From Stictocephala bisonia (taxonomy: Eukaryota > Arthropoda > Insecta > Hemiptera > Membracidae), in assembly GCA_035578905.1 (NCBI GenBank), contig JAQJVL010000030.1, positions 1,613,159 to 1,677,158 of the forward strand: a stretch of DNA of 64,000 bases, given 5' to 3'. Below are positions 23,897-33,868 of this stretch, one piece after another. How positions within the stretch are numbered: position 1 is the first letter of the stretch; each line of letters starts with the position of its first letter. The notes below the pieces were generated by a model that ran no database searches, was not told where the DNA came from, and saw only the letters and a list, made by a program, of their open reading frames with translations. The translations under genes and the position numbers were made by a program.

Positions 23897-24148
23897 CATA
23901 TTACTGACTCAACCGCTGTGACTTCTTTGAGTTGTGAACATATTACTGACTCAACCTCTGTGACTTCTTTGAGTTGTGAACATATTACTGACTCAACCTC
24001 TGTGACTTCTTTGAGTTGTGAACATATTACTGAATCAACCTCTGTGACTTCTTTGAGTTGTGAACATATTACTGACTCAACCTCTGTGACTTCTTTGAGT
24101 TGTGAACATATTACTGACTCAAACTCTGTGACTTCTTTGAGTTGTGAA
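23897..24148. repeat. 42-bp minisatellite, 6 copies
   Basis: Units start at 23897, 23939, 23981, 24023, 24065 and 24107, and are almost identical. The 42-bp period keeps one + frame open, encoding HITDSTSVTSLSCE six times, but there is no ATG; the frame begins after GTG and stops at 24193. It follows the 36-bp array directly. Most likely non-coding. Confidence 0.95.
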
Positions 24149-24492
24149 CATAATTTATGTCATGACTTCTCCAGATTTAATGCTCAGCTCTGAATTTCTC
24201 ATCATGTGTCAAGGTAAGTTGATTTGCATAGCTTATTCTGTGAAATTTCTTGATTTAACTTTTATAATACATTTTTTTAATTTATTTTTTATTTATTTAT
24301 ATTTTTTTTTACAAAAATAGTTTGTAGGTAACAGTTGTTTCTAACAATACCAATATGTCTTCTTTGATAGTATAGAGGTATTGTTGAATAATCATTACTT
24401 GAATTAGGTATAGTTGTGGCATATATTATTGTTTATTACACTCCAATGAAGCAATAATATTAAGTTAACACTAACCCTCTCTTTTGTTTCAG

Positions 24493-24678
24493 ATGTCTCA
24501 TAAACAAACGTGGTCTCCAAGTGAACTGACAGAGGACCTTGTATTTACTTCCAGTGAGTGTTTACGGGATGAGATAGAACTTTCAGAGAATGGAGTCGTT
24601 GCTGATGGTGTACCAATTGTACGATTTTTTAAAATGTTATCTATAGAAGAGGTGTTGTTTGACATAGTTAATACTTAA
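24493..24678 (+). CDS. Candidate exon of an unknown small protein
   Basis: Behind a good acceptor (CTTTTGTTTCAG before 24493) lies ATG and 61 codons to TAA. The product starts MSHKQTWSPSELTEDLVF and has an acidic, soluble composition with no domain I know. A consensus donor AAG|GTAAGT lies at 24213/24214, giving a possible 279-bp intron, but the frame upstream of it is closed by the TGA at 24191. It could be a 5'-UTR-plus-coding arrangement, a fragment of a transposon gene, or chance. Confidence 0.3.
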   Translation: MSHKQTWSPSELTEDLVFTSSECLRDEIELSENGVVADGVPIVRFFKMLSIEEVLFDIVNT

Positions 24679-25020
24679 TTATATCTTAAGATATATGTTA
24701 AAGAATTTTCTTCTACTACTGTATATTAAGGCTATAATAAAGGGAATTAATATAAAAACAGGGAGTGTGAATTAGAATTACTTTGGGTGTTAGTTCGGTC
24801 ATCAGGCAGAATGGTGTTTCTTGGAAGAGCCACAAGATAGCGTACGTTACGCCGCCTCTTTCATGTTTAGTTGGTGAACACACATGAAAAGCGACGCCAG
24901 CTCTCTGCATGAGGTAGGCTACAAATTTATTTTTATTCCAAATTAGGGTTCTTTTCTTGTTTGCGTTTTCTAATCTTATGTATTTTTCAGGTAATAAAAA
25001 AAACCCTAACATATAGTCGA
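24679..25020. other. Left flank of the complete piggyBac
   Basis: No gene is supported. A 141-codon minus-strand open frame (24716-25141) would start inside the transposon's terminal repeats, so it cannot be an original gene. Confidence 0.5.
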
Positions 25021-25024
25021 TTAA

Positions 25025-25036
25025 CACGTTGACTGC
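25025..25036 (+). repeat. piggyBac left terminal inverted repeat
   Basis: CACGTTGACTGC, directly after the TTAA; perfect inverse of 27209-27220. Confidence 0.95.
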
Positions 25037-25323
25037 GTCGGGTGCCCTCGGGCACCGGGCGCGTGCTGCCCGCATGCGCGTGGTGCCCCGGGGCACCTGA
25101 CGCAGTGTGTTTAGTTTTATGTTTGCTGTGAGTCCAGCCACATATCCAGCCGGTTGGAAGTTATTTTCGCGTTCTCTCCCTCCACTGGCGAGTTTAACCT
25201 TCGTGTAGTTTTAAGTTCGCGAGCTCCACGTGGTTTCTACAGCCCTCCGCTTGTGCGCGCGCTATCTATCGTGTGTGTGTCTTCTAAATGTTGGATGTGA
25301 TTGTTTTATTAGTGTAAAAAGAC

Positions 25324-26895
25324 ATGGATCTTCCTCCGGGACCCAGTAATTTACCAGTTGATCAATCCTCAGAAGATGAACAAGTAAGTAATGCTACAGA
25401 TGACCAAGAATTTTCGTCCGAGTCTGACACGGACAATGACCCAGACTATGACGCTAACCCTATTGTTTGGGCTTCACATACAAACGGGTTGAAAGAGATT
25501 CCTTTTACTGGAATTGAAGGTTTTCGTGTACCAATTCCAGGTGATAGGCCAATTGACTTTTTTAATTTACTGACGGACATTGTATTTTTAGAGTCAATAG
25601 TTCGTAGAACAAATGCATATGCGTTTGAACTTTTCTGCGGTCCATCTACTACACCAAAATCACGTATTACTAGATGGAAAGATATTACAGTTGATGAACT
25701 AAAAATATTTTTAGGTATATTGATTGATATGGGTCTGACTGTGAAACCAAGAATCCAAGACTATTGGAGAAAAACAAAGACCTTCAGTCCTACTTATGGT
25801 AGATTTATGAGTAGGGATAGGTTTCTGCTAATTATGCGATGCATAAACTTCACTTCCACCAATACAAATGACCGCCTCTCCAAAGTTAGATTTCTGATAG
25901 ATTATTTTAATAATAAAATGGCGCAGATTTACTATCCTCAGAAAAACTTGTCCCTTGATGAGGGTATGATTTTATGGCGTGGCCGATTATATTTCAGGCA
26001 GTATATCAAGGGCAAACGCCATAAATACGGTATAAAGCTCTATACATTGTGCGATCCACATGGTTTGATATTGAAATTCATTGTTTACTGTGGGGTTTTG
26101 GATGATTTGGGGGGGAAGGGACATGCTGCGAACGTTGTATTGAACCTAATGCAAGGTTATATGAATAAAGGCCATAGCCTTTATATGGATAATTATTATA
26201 ACAGTATTCCACTTGCCTCAAAACTTCTGTCTAAAAACACGTATTGTACTGGAACATTACGCGTAGATCGTAAATACATACCACAAGAAATAAAATCTAC
26301 AAATCTGCCTGTAGGTGGTTCTGTAGGAAGATATGCAGAGGGTATGATGGTAGGAAAGTGGCGAGACCAGAGAATCGTTCACTACTTATCAACAGAACAC
26401 GAAAATGAAATGGTTACTTCGATAAACAAAAGGAATCAAGAGTCACTGAAACCATTACCCATAGTAAAATATAACAGTTTCATGAAGGGAGTAGACCGGT
26501 CTGATCAAATGCAGGCCTACTACCCAATGGAAAGAAAAACTCTCAGATGGTACAAAAAACTGTTTGTCCATGTATTACAGATGTTACTAATGAACTCACA
26601 CTATCTATACAATGAAGCATACGGTATAAACAGAAGAAGGAAATTGGGGCTGTATGAGTTTATGGAATCAGTCAAAGACTCTCTTTTGCCGGATTTGCCA
26701 GAACCTCCACGTCCCCTCCCTCGGCCTGCTGATCATACAATATCCATAATAGTGAAGAAAGTGCCTAACACTAACAGAGTGTCCAGAAAAAAATGTCGAC
26801 AGTGTAAGAAGTCCACAATGTACGAGTGTTTGGCATGTAATGGACAACCAGGACTGTGCGCCGTTATATGTTTCGATGAATTTCACAGGCAATAA
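25324..26895 (+). CDS. piggyBac-family transposase, intact
   Basis: The 523-residue product is a DDE_Tnp_1_7 transposase, which cuts and pastes the element at TTAA without footprints. Order: acidic leader (residues 11-45, SSEDEQ, ESDTDNDPDYD), a dimerisation/insertion region with TRWKDITVDELKIFLGILI (116-134), then the RNase H-like core with the three expected catalytic aspartates: D212 in LSLDEGM, D289 in YMDNYYNS and D391 in GVDRSDQM (D394 also kept). The conserved LRWYKKLF tryptophan is W409. The C-terminal Cys-rich domain (491-521) keeps a C-x2-C...C-x2-C...C-x3-C...H pattern for binding the element ends. The length is normal for the family. The ATG sits 303 bp from the left TTAA. AATAAA overlaps the stop (26891-26896) and another lies at 27164. 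No frameshift or stop is seen. Confidence 0.95.
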   Translation: MDLPPGPSNLPVDQSSEDEQVSNATDDQEFSSESDTDNDPDYDANPIVWASHTNGLKEIPFTGIEGFRVPIPGDRPIDFFNLLTDIVFLESIVRRTNAYAFELFCGPSTTPKSRITRWKDITVDELKIFLGILIDMGLTVKPRIQDYWRKTKTFSPTYGRFMSRDRFLLIMRCINFTSTNTNDRLSKVRFLIDYFNNKMAQIYYPQKNLSLDEGMILWRGRLYFRQYIKGKRHKYGIKLYTLCDPHGLILKFIVYCGVLDDLGGKGHAANVVLNLMQGYMNKGHSLYMDNYYNSIPLASKLLSKNTYCTGTLRVDRKYIPQEIKSTNLPVGGSVGRYAEGMMVGKWRDQRIVHYLSTEHENEMVTSINKRNQESLKPLPIVKYNSFMKGVDRSDQMQAYYPMERKTLRWYKKLFVHVLQMLLMNSHYLYNEAYGINRRRKLGLYEFMESVKDSLLPDLPEPPRPLPRPADHTISIIVKKVPNTNRVSRKKCRQCKKSTMYECLACNGQPGLCAVICFDEFHRQ

Positions 26896-27208
26896 AAGAT
26901 AACATTTCATGGTTGGTTGGTGGGATGTATATAGTTGTAAATATATTTTTCTAGAACTAAACATTATGCTTTTTATATAGCAAGACATCTTATATTGAAA
27001 AAACTGCTAAATTGTCCAAGTTGTATAATGAGTGCGGGCGCGAGGTGCGCACGGTGCCCCGGGGCACCCGAAATAAAAAGTGATAAATATGACCTTTTGT
27101 AAGTGATAATCTAAAATAAGCAACTGGGATCATCTAATTGGACCAAAAGGTAAGTTTTCAGACAATAAAAATTTTTAGCATGTGGGGTACATAATTGGGC
27201 AATTTTCA

Positions 27209-27220
27209 GCAGTCAACGTG
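27209..27220 (-). repeat. piggyBac right terminal inverted repeat
   Basis: GCAGTCAACGTG, directly before the TTAA. Confidence 0.95.
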
Positions 27221-27224
27221 TTAA

Positions 27225-28492
27225 GTAGGTATGTGCTTTTGTTCTAGGGCACAAGTCCAGCCATCAGGAATGGTAGCCTAGGGCCTTCCTCTATAGTATT
27301 ATAAAAGAAATAAGAATTAAAAAGTGGGCTGTTAAACATAAAGATTCTTTTATTTCATAAAAATCCCTGATAGCAAGTTTCTCTAAAATGACAATATGGT
27401 ACAATGGAGTCATTCCTAACATTACATATGAGTCAAGAGAGATCTCTCAGTTAATTGACTCTTGGAATGATACCATGTTTTGCATAGTCGAATTCTCCAT
27501 CCTATTCATATGGAAATATTTTTAATTCTCTATACTACCCCTAAGTTAGTATGGATATGAAAATGTTTTAATTTTTCTGATGTCGACATAGTTAGGTCTA
27601 CTTAAAGTCCAAGTTTCAAAATTTTACTAAATTTGGAAGTGGGTAAACATATATATCAGTTGTCAGTCAGTACGTGATCCAAGAACATTTTCATCTCCTT
27701 GTTGGAACAGGTGTTCATTCTGCAGTAATAAATGATGATCCAATCATCAAGATCGGGCTGGAATGAAAATATGTATTCACGTCGCTTTGCCAACTAAAAC
27801 TCATGATTTTAATTCTGAATGTGTTTTTTAATGAAGTTCCTGACGATGAACTAGACAATATGCCTTTAATTTTTTCGTTTGACAAAGAAGATACTCTCTT
27901 GTGAAGTACAACGCACTAAAGTCTGTAAAAACAATTTTCTGAAGAATCGTTAAATAATTTTCATGAGTACACACACACCCCAATCGATTTTTTATATTAA
28001 CTGGTCCTACAATATCTATTGATGAAATTACTCTTTCAACTTATGATATGCAGCAGTAAACAGCAAGGAAAATAATGTAAAAATCCAATCAACTAGAAGG
28101 AAATTAACATTTGTTTAGTCATAAATATTTTAATGGTCCTAAAAGAACTAGTTGTTGTTGATCCCAGGTCATCAGATTTGACATTGAGGTATTCATAAAT
28201 AAACAAAGTTCTGCTTCAATTTATTTAGTTGGCTCTAAACAACATCCACTTTTCTGTTAACAACAAATTGAAAAATATTGATTTTCCCGAACATAAAAAA
28301 CTTTTATGTCTAATAAACTCATGAAGAGAGGTTACAAGGTGCAGTTTGATATTTGTACTGGTAAAATTAATTGTTGTGTAAAAATAATTTAGATGCTATC
28401 TTTTTAAAACACCTCTATAAGAAAAGAACAATAAGTTTTCCTAAATAACTTTTTTCACCACCTCCTCTCTTTGATTATTTGAAGAGGGAATA
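27225..28492. other. Unassigned DNA between two piggyBac sequences
   Basis: No clear ORF. It may hold the eroded 5' part of the decayed transposase at 28493, but I could not recognise its catalytic motifs here. Confidence 0.4.
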
Positions 28493-28941
28493 ATGTATAT
28501 ACAGAATGCATGTGGTATAGCTTTACGTGTGACAGCTTTGAGCTTCAGAAAGTGTTTACCAAAGGATTTCAAGCCAAACAACAAGAATAAAAGAGGTGAC
28601 TACCAACTGAAAAGTTCAACATCTGACCTTATATGTGTAAAGTGGATGAATAACAAAGGTGTTTTTCTAATTAACCTCCATGACCCAAATGATGTTATCA
28701 TAGTTCAAAGGAAACAAAAAGATGATGTATGAATAATTATTTCTTGTCGTATGGTGGTCAAAGATACATGGGCTTTGTTGACAAAGCGAACAAGTTGGTC
28801 ATGTTATGCTATCAACAGGAAAAAAGAGATGGTAAATGGAAATGGTACAAACACCATGTACAAACAAAGAGATGGTACAATGGGAGAAGAGATGGTACAA
28901 ACGTGAACAGTTACACATGGATTGCTTTCCAGGTCAAATGA
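28493..28941 (+). pseudogene. Second piggyBac-family transposase, central fragment, frameshifted
   Basis: Two overlapping open frames (28493-28732 and 28729-28941) together read like the middle of a piggyBac transposase. The first has RKCLPKDFKPNN, then DLICVKWMNNKGVFLINLHD, the usual RK-LP...VKW-D-K-V-LLST region. The second has RYMGFVDKANKLVMLCYQ and KRDGKWKW, the RYMGGVD-AD...K-WW block holding the third catalytic Asp. A frameshift near 28730 separates them. DKAN replaces the usual DKAD. The first two catalytic motifs and the Cys-rich end are absent. The family differs from the intact element 1.6 kb upstream, so this is an older, unrelated insertion. Confidence 0.65.
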
Positions 28942-29223
28942 GGACAAGTCAAAAGTAAGACTAAATACTTTGAAATTTAACTTGTAATACCGTTGGAAAT
29001 ATTATGATCTACTTGATAACGATGTAACCATTGCAGTACAGTACTAAAACCAAACAAGTTAGCTCAAATGGGCTTGTTCACCAAGTCAAGTAAAACTCTG
29101 TATAAATAATAAAAAAAATTGCTTTTCTGATTTTCATGCAGTAAATTTCGGAAATAAATATTGAGGAACATGATGATAATTTTGATTATTTATTCAGACT
29201 TATTGTATGTACTTTAATACAAG

Positions 29224-29341
29224 TATTTTGTACAACCCTCAAATATTGTTTTATTTTGTACAACCCTCAAATATTGTTTTATTTTGTACAACCCTCAAAT
29301 ATTGTTTTATTTTGTACAACCCTCAAATATTGTTTTATTTT
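29224..29341. repeat. 28-bp minisatellite, 4 copies
   Basis: The unit ACAACCCTCAAATATTGTTT plus TATTTTGT recurs four times with virtually no divergence. Confidence 0.95.
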
Positions 29342-30344
29342 GGAAAACCTTTGTATTTTTATAATAAATGTTTTATGTTCTAAGAAATATTTTCGTAGGT
29401 CCTAGAAATATTTTGTAAAACTTTTATGTCTCAAATTCTTATCATGTATGCTCAGATATTCCAGGGTTTTCATCTAAAAATTTTATTTGTGCTGATGATA
29501 CTGCTTCACCATATCAGCAGGCAGATTTAACAATGAAGAGAAGGTCGATCATCTTAGAACTTGTAAGCTAATCCAAAGCCTACAAAAACTGAGCAACTAG
29601 TTGAAGGCTGACTAGTTATAACTTACCTTTCTTTGGGGTTTTTAATGGAAACAGTGAATGCAGTCAGTGTCTTATTTTGACATTTACTCTTTAACAACTA
29701 CTCAAGGAGGTCTGCAGGTAATAAAAACACCAATCAGTATTCTTACTGAGTGACCTTGGTAAGCCAGTCCACAGGTTTATTGTACCATTCCTAAACTACT
29801 TGTTTATTTCATTAATGAATAATATGCTCCTGTTTTAAACATATTGTAAGAACGTAAACTAAGCTGGCGAAATCCTGAACTTGTTGAAGAAGACCTGATC
29901 CCACAATACTTTACCAACAGAACTCCCAATGAGACTATGTCTTGTAACATTGCATGAAACGACTAAAAAAGCCTTTGTGTATGAAAGTAAACAACAAAAT
30001 AAATAAGGCGCTACAGAAGATAAGTAAATCATCTCTATACTAAGTTCCATAAAACAACTGGTACAAAGTTACTGGATATAAAAAGCTATTTTACCATATT
30101 GCCAGTAGCCTTGAAACGGACTCAAGCAACATCGAGCGTGACTGTTCTTTAGATAGGTGACCGTCTGAGTGATCCTGTCCTTGCACGCGTCATTGCCTGC
30201 CTGGTCGTTGGTGGTAGTTTGGAAGTCCCTAGGTCAAGTGTTAGGGAGGGCTTCTTAGATCTAACTTTGCCTGGTAAAATAAGACAATCTTTAACTTTTT
30301 ACTTCACCTTGTACAATATTCTTTATAGTTATAAATTAATAACT
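29342..30344. other. Unassigned intergenic DNA
   Basis: No recognised gene. The segment 30059-30097 recurs as a direct copy at 30919-30957. Confidence 0.45.
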
Positions 30345-30957
30345 CATTATTTGTTGGTAGCATAGGTAAGCACAACTTTATAACGTAAAGATTCTTCGTT
30401 CAATTCCAATCAGGGGAAAAAATATCAAATGGGATCATCCGATAAAAACTGGCTTTTCATTTGTTTATAAGATATTAAATTAATGACCCTTTCTAAGAAA
30501 TTGTCGACCTTGATTTGTGACAAAGACTAGATTCGCTCATACACACTATCACACTCATTTGAAATCCATTTACACACATCTTAGCAATCAATGACTTGAG
30601 AATAAATAAATAAGTTGTAAGTTCATTGCTAAATAAAGCGAATAATATAAATCTCAATAGATTACACTAAACTAGTTCATGAGAAGGAGAAAAACATTTT
30701 AAAATCTAGTATTTCAAAAGTGATCCATTAGAAATCTTGTTGGTCTAAGGAAATACTAAATACTGCAGGGAAGCTTTCAAACATTAAAAATAATGATTGT
30801 CATTGATCTATATACGAGAGAGGATATCCTCAGTTAGAGTTAAATCAACATAAAGGGTGTTCAAAAAGTCCCAGTTTGGTATATTTTTTGAAACTTTTTA
30901 ACTAGAGCTAAAAAACATTGGTACCAAGTTACTGGACATAAAAAGCTATTTTACCAT
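30059..30957. repeat. 39-bp direct repeat pair, 860 bp apart
   Basis: GTAC(A/C)AAGTTACTGGA, continuing through AAAAAGCTATTTTACCAT, occurs at 30059-30097 and 30919-30957 with about two mismatches. It could be ends of an unrecognised element (the SINE lies between them) or two copies of a dispersed repeat. Confidence 0.75.
30345..30616 (+). repeat. SINE-A copy
   Basis: A tRNA-like head with a degraded box B (CGTTCAATTCCAATCAG) is followed by the family body (TTTCATTTGTTTATAAG, ATGACCCTTTCTAAGAAA, ATTCGCTCATACACACT) and a 3' tail of GAATAAATAAATAAG. Confidence 0.65.
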
Positions 30958-31370
30958 TTATTCAATGACCCGCTACCTCCTTAGGGAGACCACCCGCTAG
31001 GGGTTGGAAAAAAATATTAAATGGAAGCAAAGGTCGATATGCGTACCATTTTAAGGGTCTTAATTAGTAGAACATCATGCCGCAAATTAGATCTCAAAAG
31101 GTTAACTTTAAACAAAATGGCGGCGCTCGAAAGTTTCAAAACTGATCTTATGTGCAAGTTCAAGAATATAACCAAATCATATGAAGCTACAAAACCTCAC
31201 ACATCATTACTGTATCCACGCAACTAGTTTAAGATTTATTCAGTGTCTTCTATATGTACTTCTGTGGGAACAGTCCACGAGGAGGCAGTAGAAAATTTTT
31301 AATGTAAGCATAGATTGTTATGCACATCATTTTAAAGGGCTGGTTAAGCAAAGAAGAATGCTGCAAACGC
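30617..31370. other. Dispersed-repeat-like DNA before the gap
   Basis: Two diverged copies of a CATTTTAAGGG...ATGC(C/T)GCAAA segment occur near 31046-31088 and 31325-31369. This looks like mobile-element non-coding sequence. No gene. Confidence 0.4.
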
Positions 31371-31470
31371 NNNNNNNNNNNNNNNNNNNNNNNNNNNNNN
31401 NNNNNNNNNNNNNNNNNNNNNNNNNNNNNNNNNNNNNNNNNNNNNNNNNNNNNNNNNNNNNNNNNNNNNN
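31371..31470. other. Assembly gap, 100 N
   Basis: Exactly 100 N, the usual placeholder for a gap of unknown size. Open frames that run through it are artefacts. Confidence 0.99.
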
Positions 31471-32329
31471 TTTTTATCAAGTTTCGATTATCTTTAATCT
31501 AAATGACGACGAAACAGAAGGAGGAAGGGGTGCTGAGGACATATCCAGCTGTTTGGTGAAACACATCATAGAAAATGCTTAGGAATATGAAAGTATAACA
31601 ATGTTTTCAGACAGCTGGAGCGGCCAGAACCGTAATATTAAGATCTGTCTATCTATGTTAAAGCTAGTAAACGGGCCAGAAATAACCGCCGAAAACATTG
31701 ATCTCATGTACATGGTGCTAGGTCACTCGTACCTACCAAATGACACTGACTTTGGCATGATTGAGAGGGCGAGTCAGAAAAACCACCAATTGTACGTTCC
31801 AGAAGACTGGTTTGAAGTGATAAAATCAGCAAAACGCAAGAATCCGTGTTTCGTGGTCCACCAAATGAAAAGAGAAGAATGTTTAAGTACCAAAGAACTT
31901 GAAGAAAGTGTGGAATATCGAAAAAAGGGAACTGACGGGGAACCTGTCAATTGGTTAAACATACGATGGATAAGACTTGTTAAAAGAGAACCTTTCACAG
32001 TGTTCTTCAAACACTCACTGTGTGAGGAAGAACCTTTCAGACAGTTGGACTTAAAGCAGTACGCTCCTACCAAACCAAGAAAAAATTCAAAAATTAAAAA
32101 AGGATTGAACTTACAATCACTTTCTGAAGTACAACAGAGCCCTCTCTATCCAAACCGCAGACCGGTCACACAAGCGAAAAAAGATGACATGCAATCTCTT
32201 TTTCCTTACATATCCCCCACCCACCACCGATAATTCAAGAACTTACCTGTTGAAGTCACTACAAGAAGAAGAAGTTTAGAAGTAGATGAGGAGGCTGATG
32301 AAGAAAATGATGAAATTGTTTACCTGTAA
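31471..32329 (+). pseudogene. DUF7869-like protein, C-terminal part, two in-frame stops
   Basis: One frame runs from the gap to TAA at 32327-32329, broken by TAG at 31580-31582 and TAA at 32231-32233. It carries the pattern of the multicopy arthropod DUF7869 family: ETEGGRGAEDISSCL, then FSDSWSGQNRN, a GHSYLPNDTDFGMIE block, a YVPEDWFEVIKSAKRKNP block and an RWIRLVKREPFTVFFK block, ending in a basic then acidic tail (ENDEIVYL). The family's function is unknown to me; its high copy number and the SD / NDxDFG / IE residues suggest a transposase-like RNase H fold (inference). The N-terminus lies in or beyond the gap. AATAAA follows at 32381. The stops make it a pseudogene, though otherwise little eroded. 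Confidence 0.7.
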
Positions 32330-32389
32330 CTTAGTTTTTTCAACCTGTTACTTTGTTTTGACCTGTAAAAGTGGTTCTGTAATAAATCA

Positions 32390-33273
32390 GAATGTTTTAT
32401 CTCGACTAAAAATACTGACTGTTCATTTAATAAATTATTCCCTGTCACTATGACAATGTAGTTTATTCGATTTTCACCATGACAATGTAATGAAAATGTG
32501 TTGTTTTGTCAGATTTAACTTTTGTGGAGTTGGTTAAATACTGCAGAGTCAAAAAATGGAAAACGTTCAGTGCAACAATTAACCAAGTCCACGAAAAAAA
32601 GTTTGCTTGGTAAAAAATATATATATATATATACTTTTTTTACTTTTCCTGCAATAAAAGTTTTTTATGTATTTCAACTACATTAATAAAAAAAATTTTT
32701 TTAATGGTCAAAGATTGTCAAAGTTATGAATTTTGAACTTTAACTCAATTTTTCTCAGTTTTTACTTTTTTGGACTTGATTGGTTGTTGCTCTGACCCCT
32801 CCATTTCATAACACACAAAGACAGTCGTCAAGCATCAAGTTTTAACTTGCCTCACTTCCACAAGTGTAAGGTCAACCTTAGAAGCTGTTACTAAAGAATA
32901 GTTTGTATTCATTGCAGCTAGCAAATGAAATAAGAAACCAAACTGGGAATAACCTTACAACATTCAGAAAATGGCTGAATTGCCTGTCATACATTCTGCA
33001 GCATGGGTACATTCCTTCAAGACGATGAATCATCTTGTATTTTTATTTTGCTTGACTAATTTCTGACTATCAGTTAGTTGTCTCAATCCTATTGACTTGC
33101 ATTGTATTGTCAATTCTTGTTATCTGACTCATGGCAATTCTCTATAAATGCAAAGACGATGACTCACTGATTAAATATTGTATTCACGATTCTGTATAAC
33201 CGAGAGTTAGACCTACACAGTACAGTACATTCAACTTGTCATGAGATCGGGTAGTGGAACTATGTCTGGACAA
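32390..33273. other. 3' flank of the DUF7869-like pseudogene
   Basis: AT-rich, with a (TA)n tract at about 32617-32633 and no gene. Confidence 0.45.
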
Positions 33274-33618
33274 ATAATGAACGATTACAGGACAATTCGT
33301 CCCACGGACATTTCGTCCCCAAAGAAAAATGCGGACATTCCGTCCCACTCTGCGGAGTGTCTACCTGGGTCGGGTTTGATAATTAGTCTCCAAATATTTC
33401 TAAACGGACACTTCGTCCCACCCTGAGAGAACCTAACCTAACCTAACCTTTTTACAACCCTTCTCTCACGTGGGACGAAGTGTCCGTTTAGAAATATTTG
33501 GAGACTATTTATCAAACCCTACCCAGGTAGCCGTTCTACAAAGTGGGACGAAATGTCCGCATTTTTCTTGGGGGACGAAATGTCCGTGGGACGAATTGTC
33601 CGGACACCATAATGAACG
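33274..33618. mobile_element. Fold-back MITE with perfect 10-bp TSDs (MULE-like)
   Basis: ATAATGAACG at 33274-33283 and 33609-33618 flanks a 325-bp element whose arms (about 33289-33425 and 33463-33602) are near-perfect inverted copies with repeated GGGACGAA(A/T)TGTCCG motifs. Long TIRs plus 9-10 bp duplications are typical of Mutator-like elements. The loop holds CCTAACCTAACCTAACC, that is, the insect telomere repeat (TTAGG)n. No coding capacity: the two small ORFs inside are arm sequence. Confidence 0.85.
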
Positions 33619-33868
33619 CAGAGAAAATGGAAAAGGTGGCTCAGTTATTTTAAGTACTGTAATTCAATAACTACCACATCACGCGTTGACAGAAAAACTA
33701 AACAAGTGTAAGTCACACAACACAAGCTTATTAGAATTAGGCCTAAGTACAAAATGTGATCGTTTTATGTAAACATTGTTTACCATCCTCAGACCTCAGG
33801 GATCAACAAAGAAGTAATGATAACTCTCTGATGAAATAAATTCCTTCACGAAGGCATGAATAAAGCCC

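Larger units (their letters stand above)
25021..27224 (+). mobile_element. Complete piggyBac-type transposon, 2204 bp including both TTAA
   Basis: TTAA at 25021-25024 and 27221-27224 encloses perfect 12-bp TIRs, CACGTTGACTGC at 25025 and its reverse complement ending at 27220. Subterminal palindromes GGTGCCCTCGGGCACC (25041-25056) and GGTGCCCCGGGGCACC (25082-25097; again at 27053-27068) lie at +20, +61 and 156 bp from the right end. The GC-rich left end contrasts with the AT-rich host DNA. One uninterrupted transposase fills the centre. All features of an autonomous copy are present, so it is likely young. Confidence 0.95.

Noticed and set aside
23882..24193. 103-codon repeat ORF on the + strand
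   Set aside because: It begins with GTG, not ATG, and is open only because the 42-bp unit is a multiple of three.
24716..25141. 141-codon minus-strand ORF at the piggyBac border
   Set aside because: Its start lies in the transposon's terminal repeats, so the fusion frame arose by insertion and has no sign of being a gene.
31250..31582. ORFs running through the N gap
   Set aside because: The residues across the gap are placeholders; only the part after 31470 is real.
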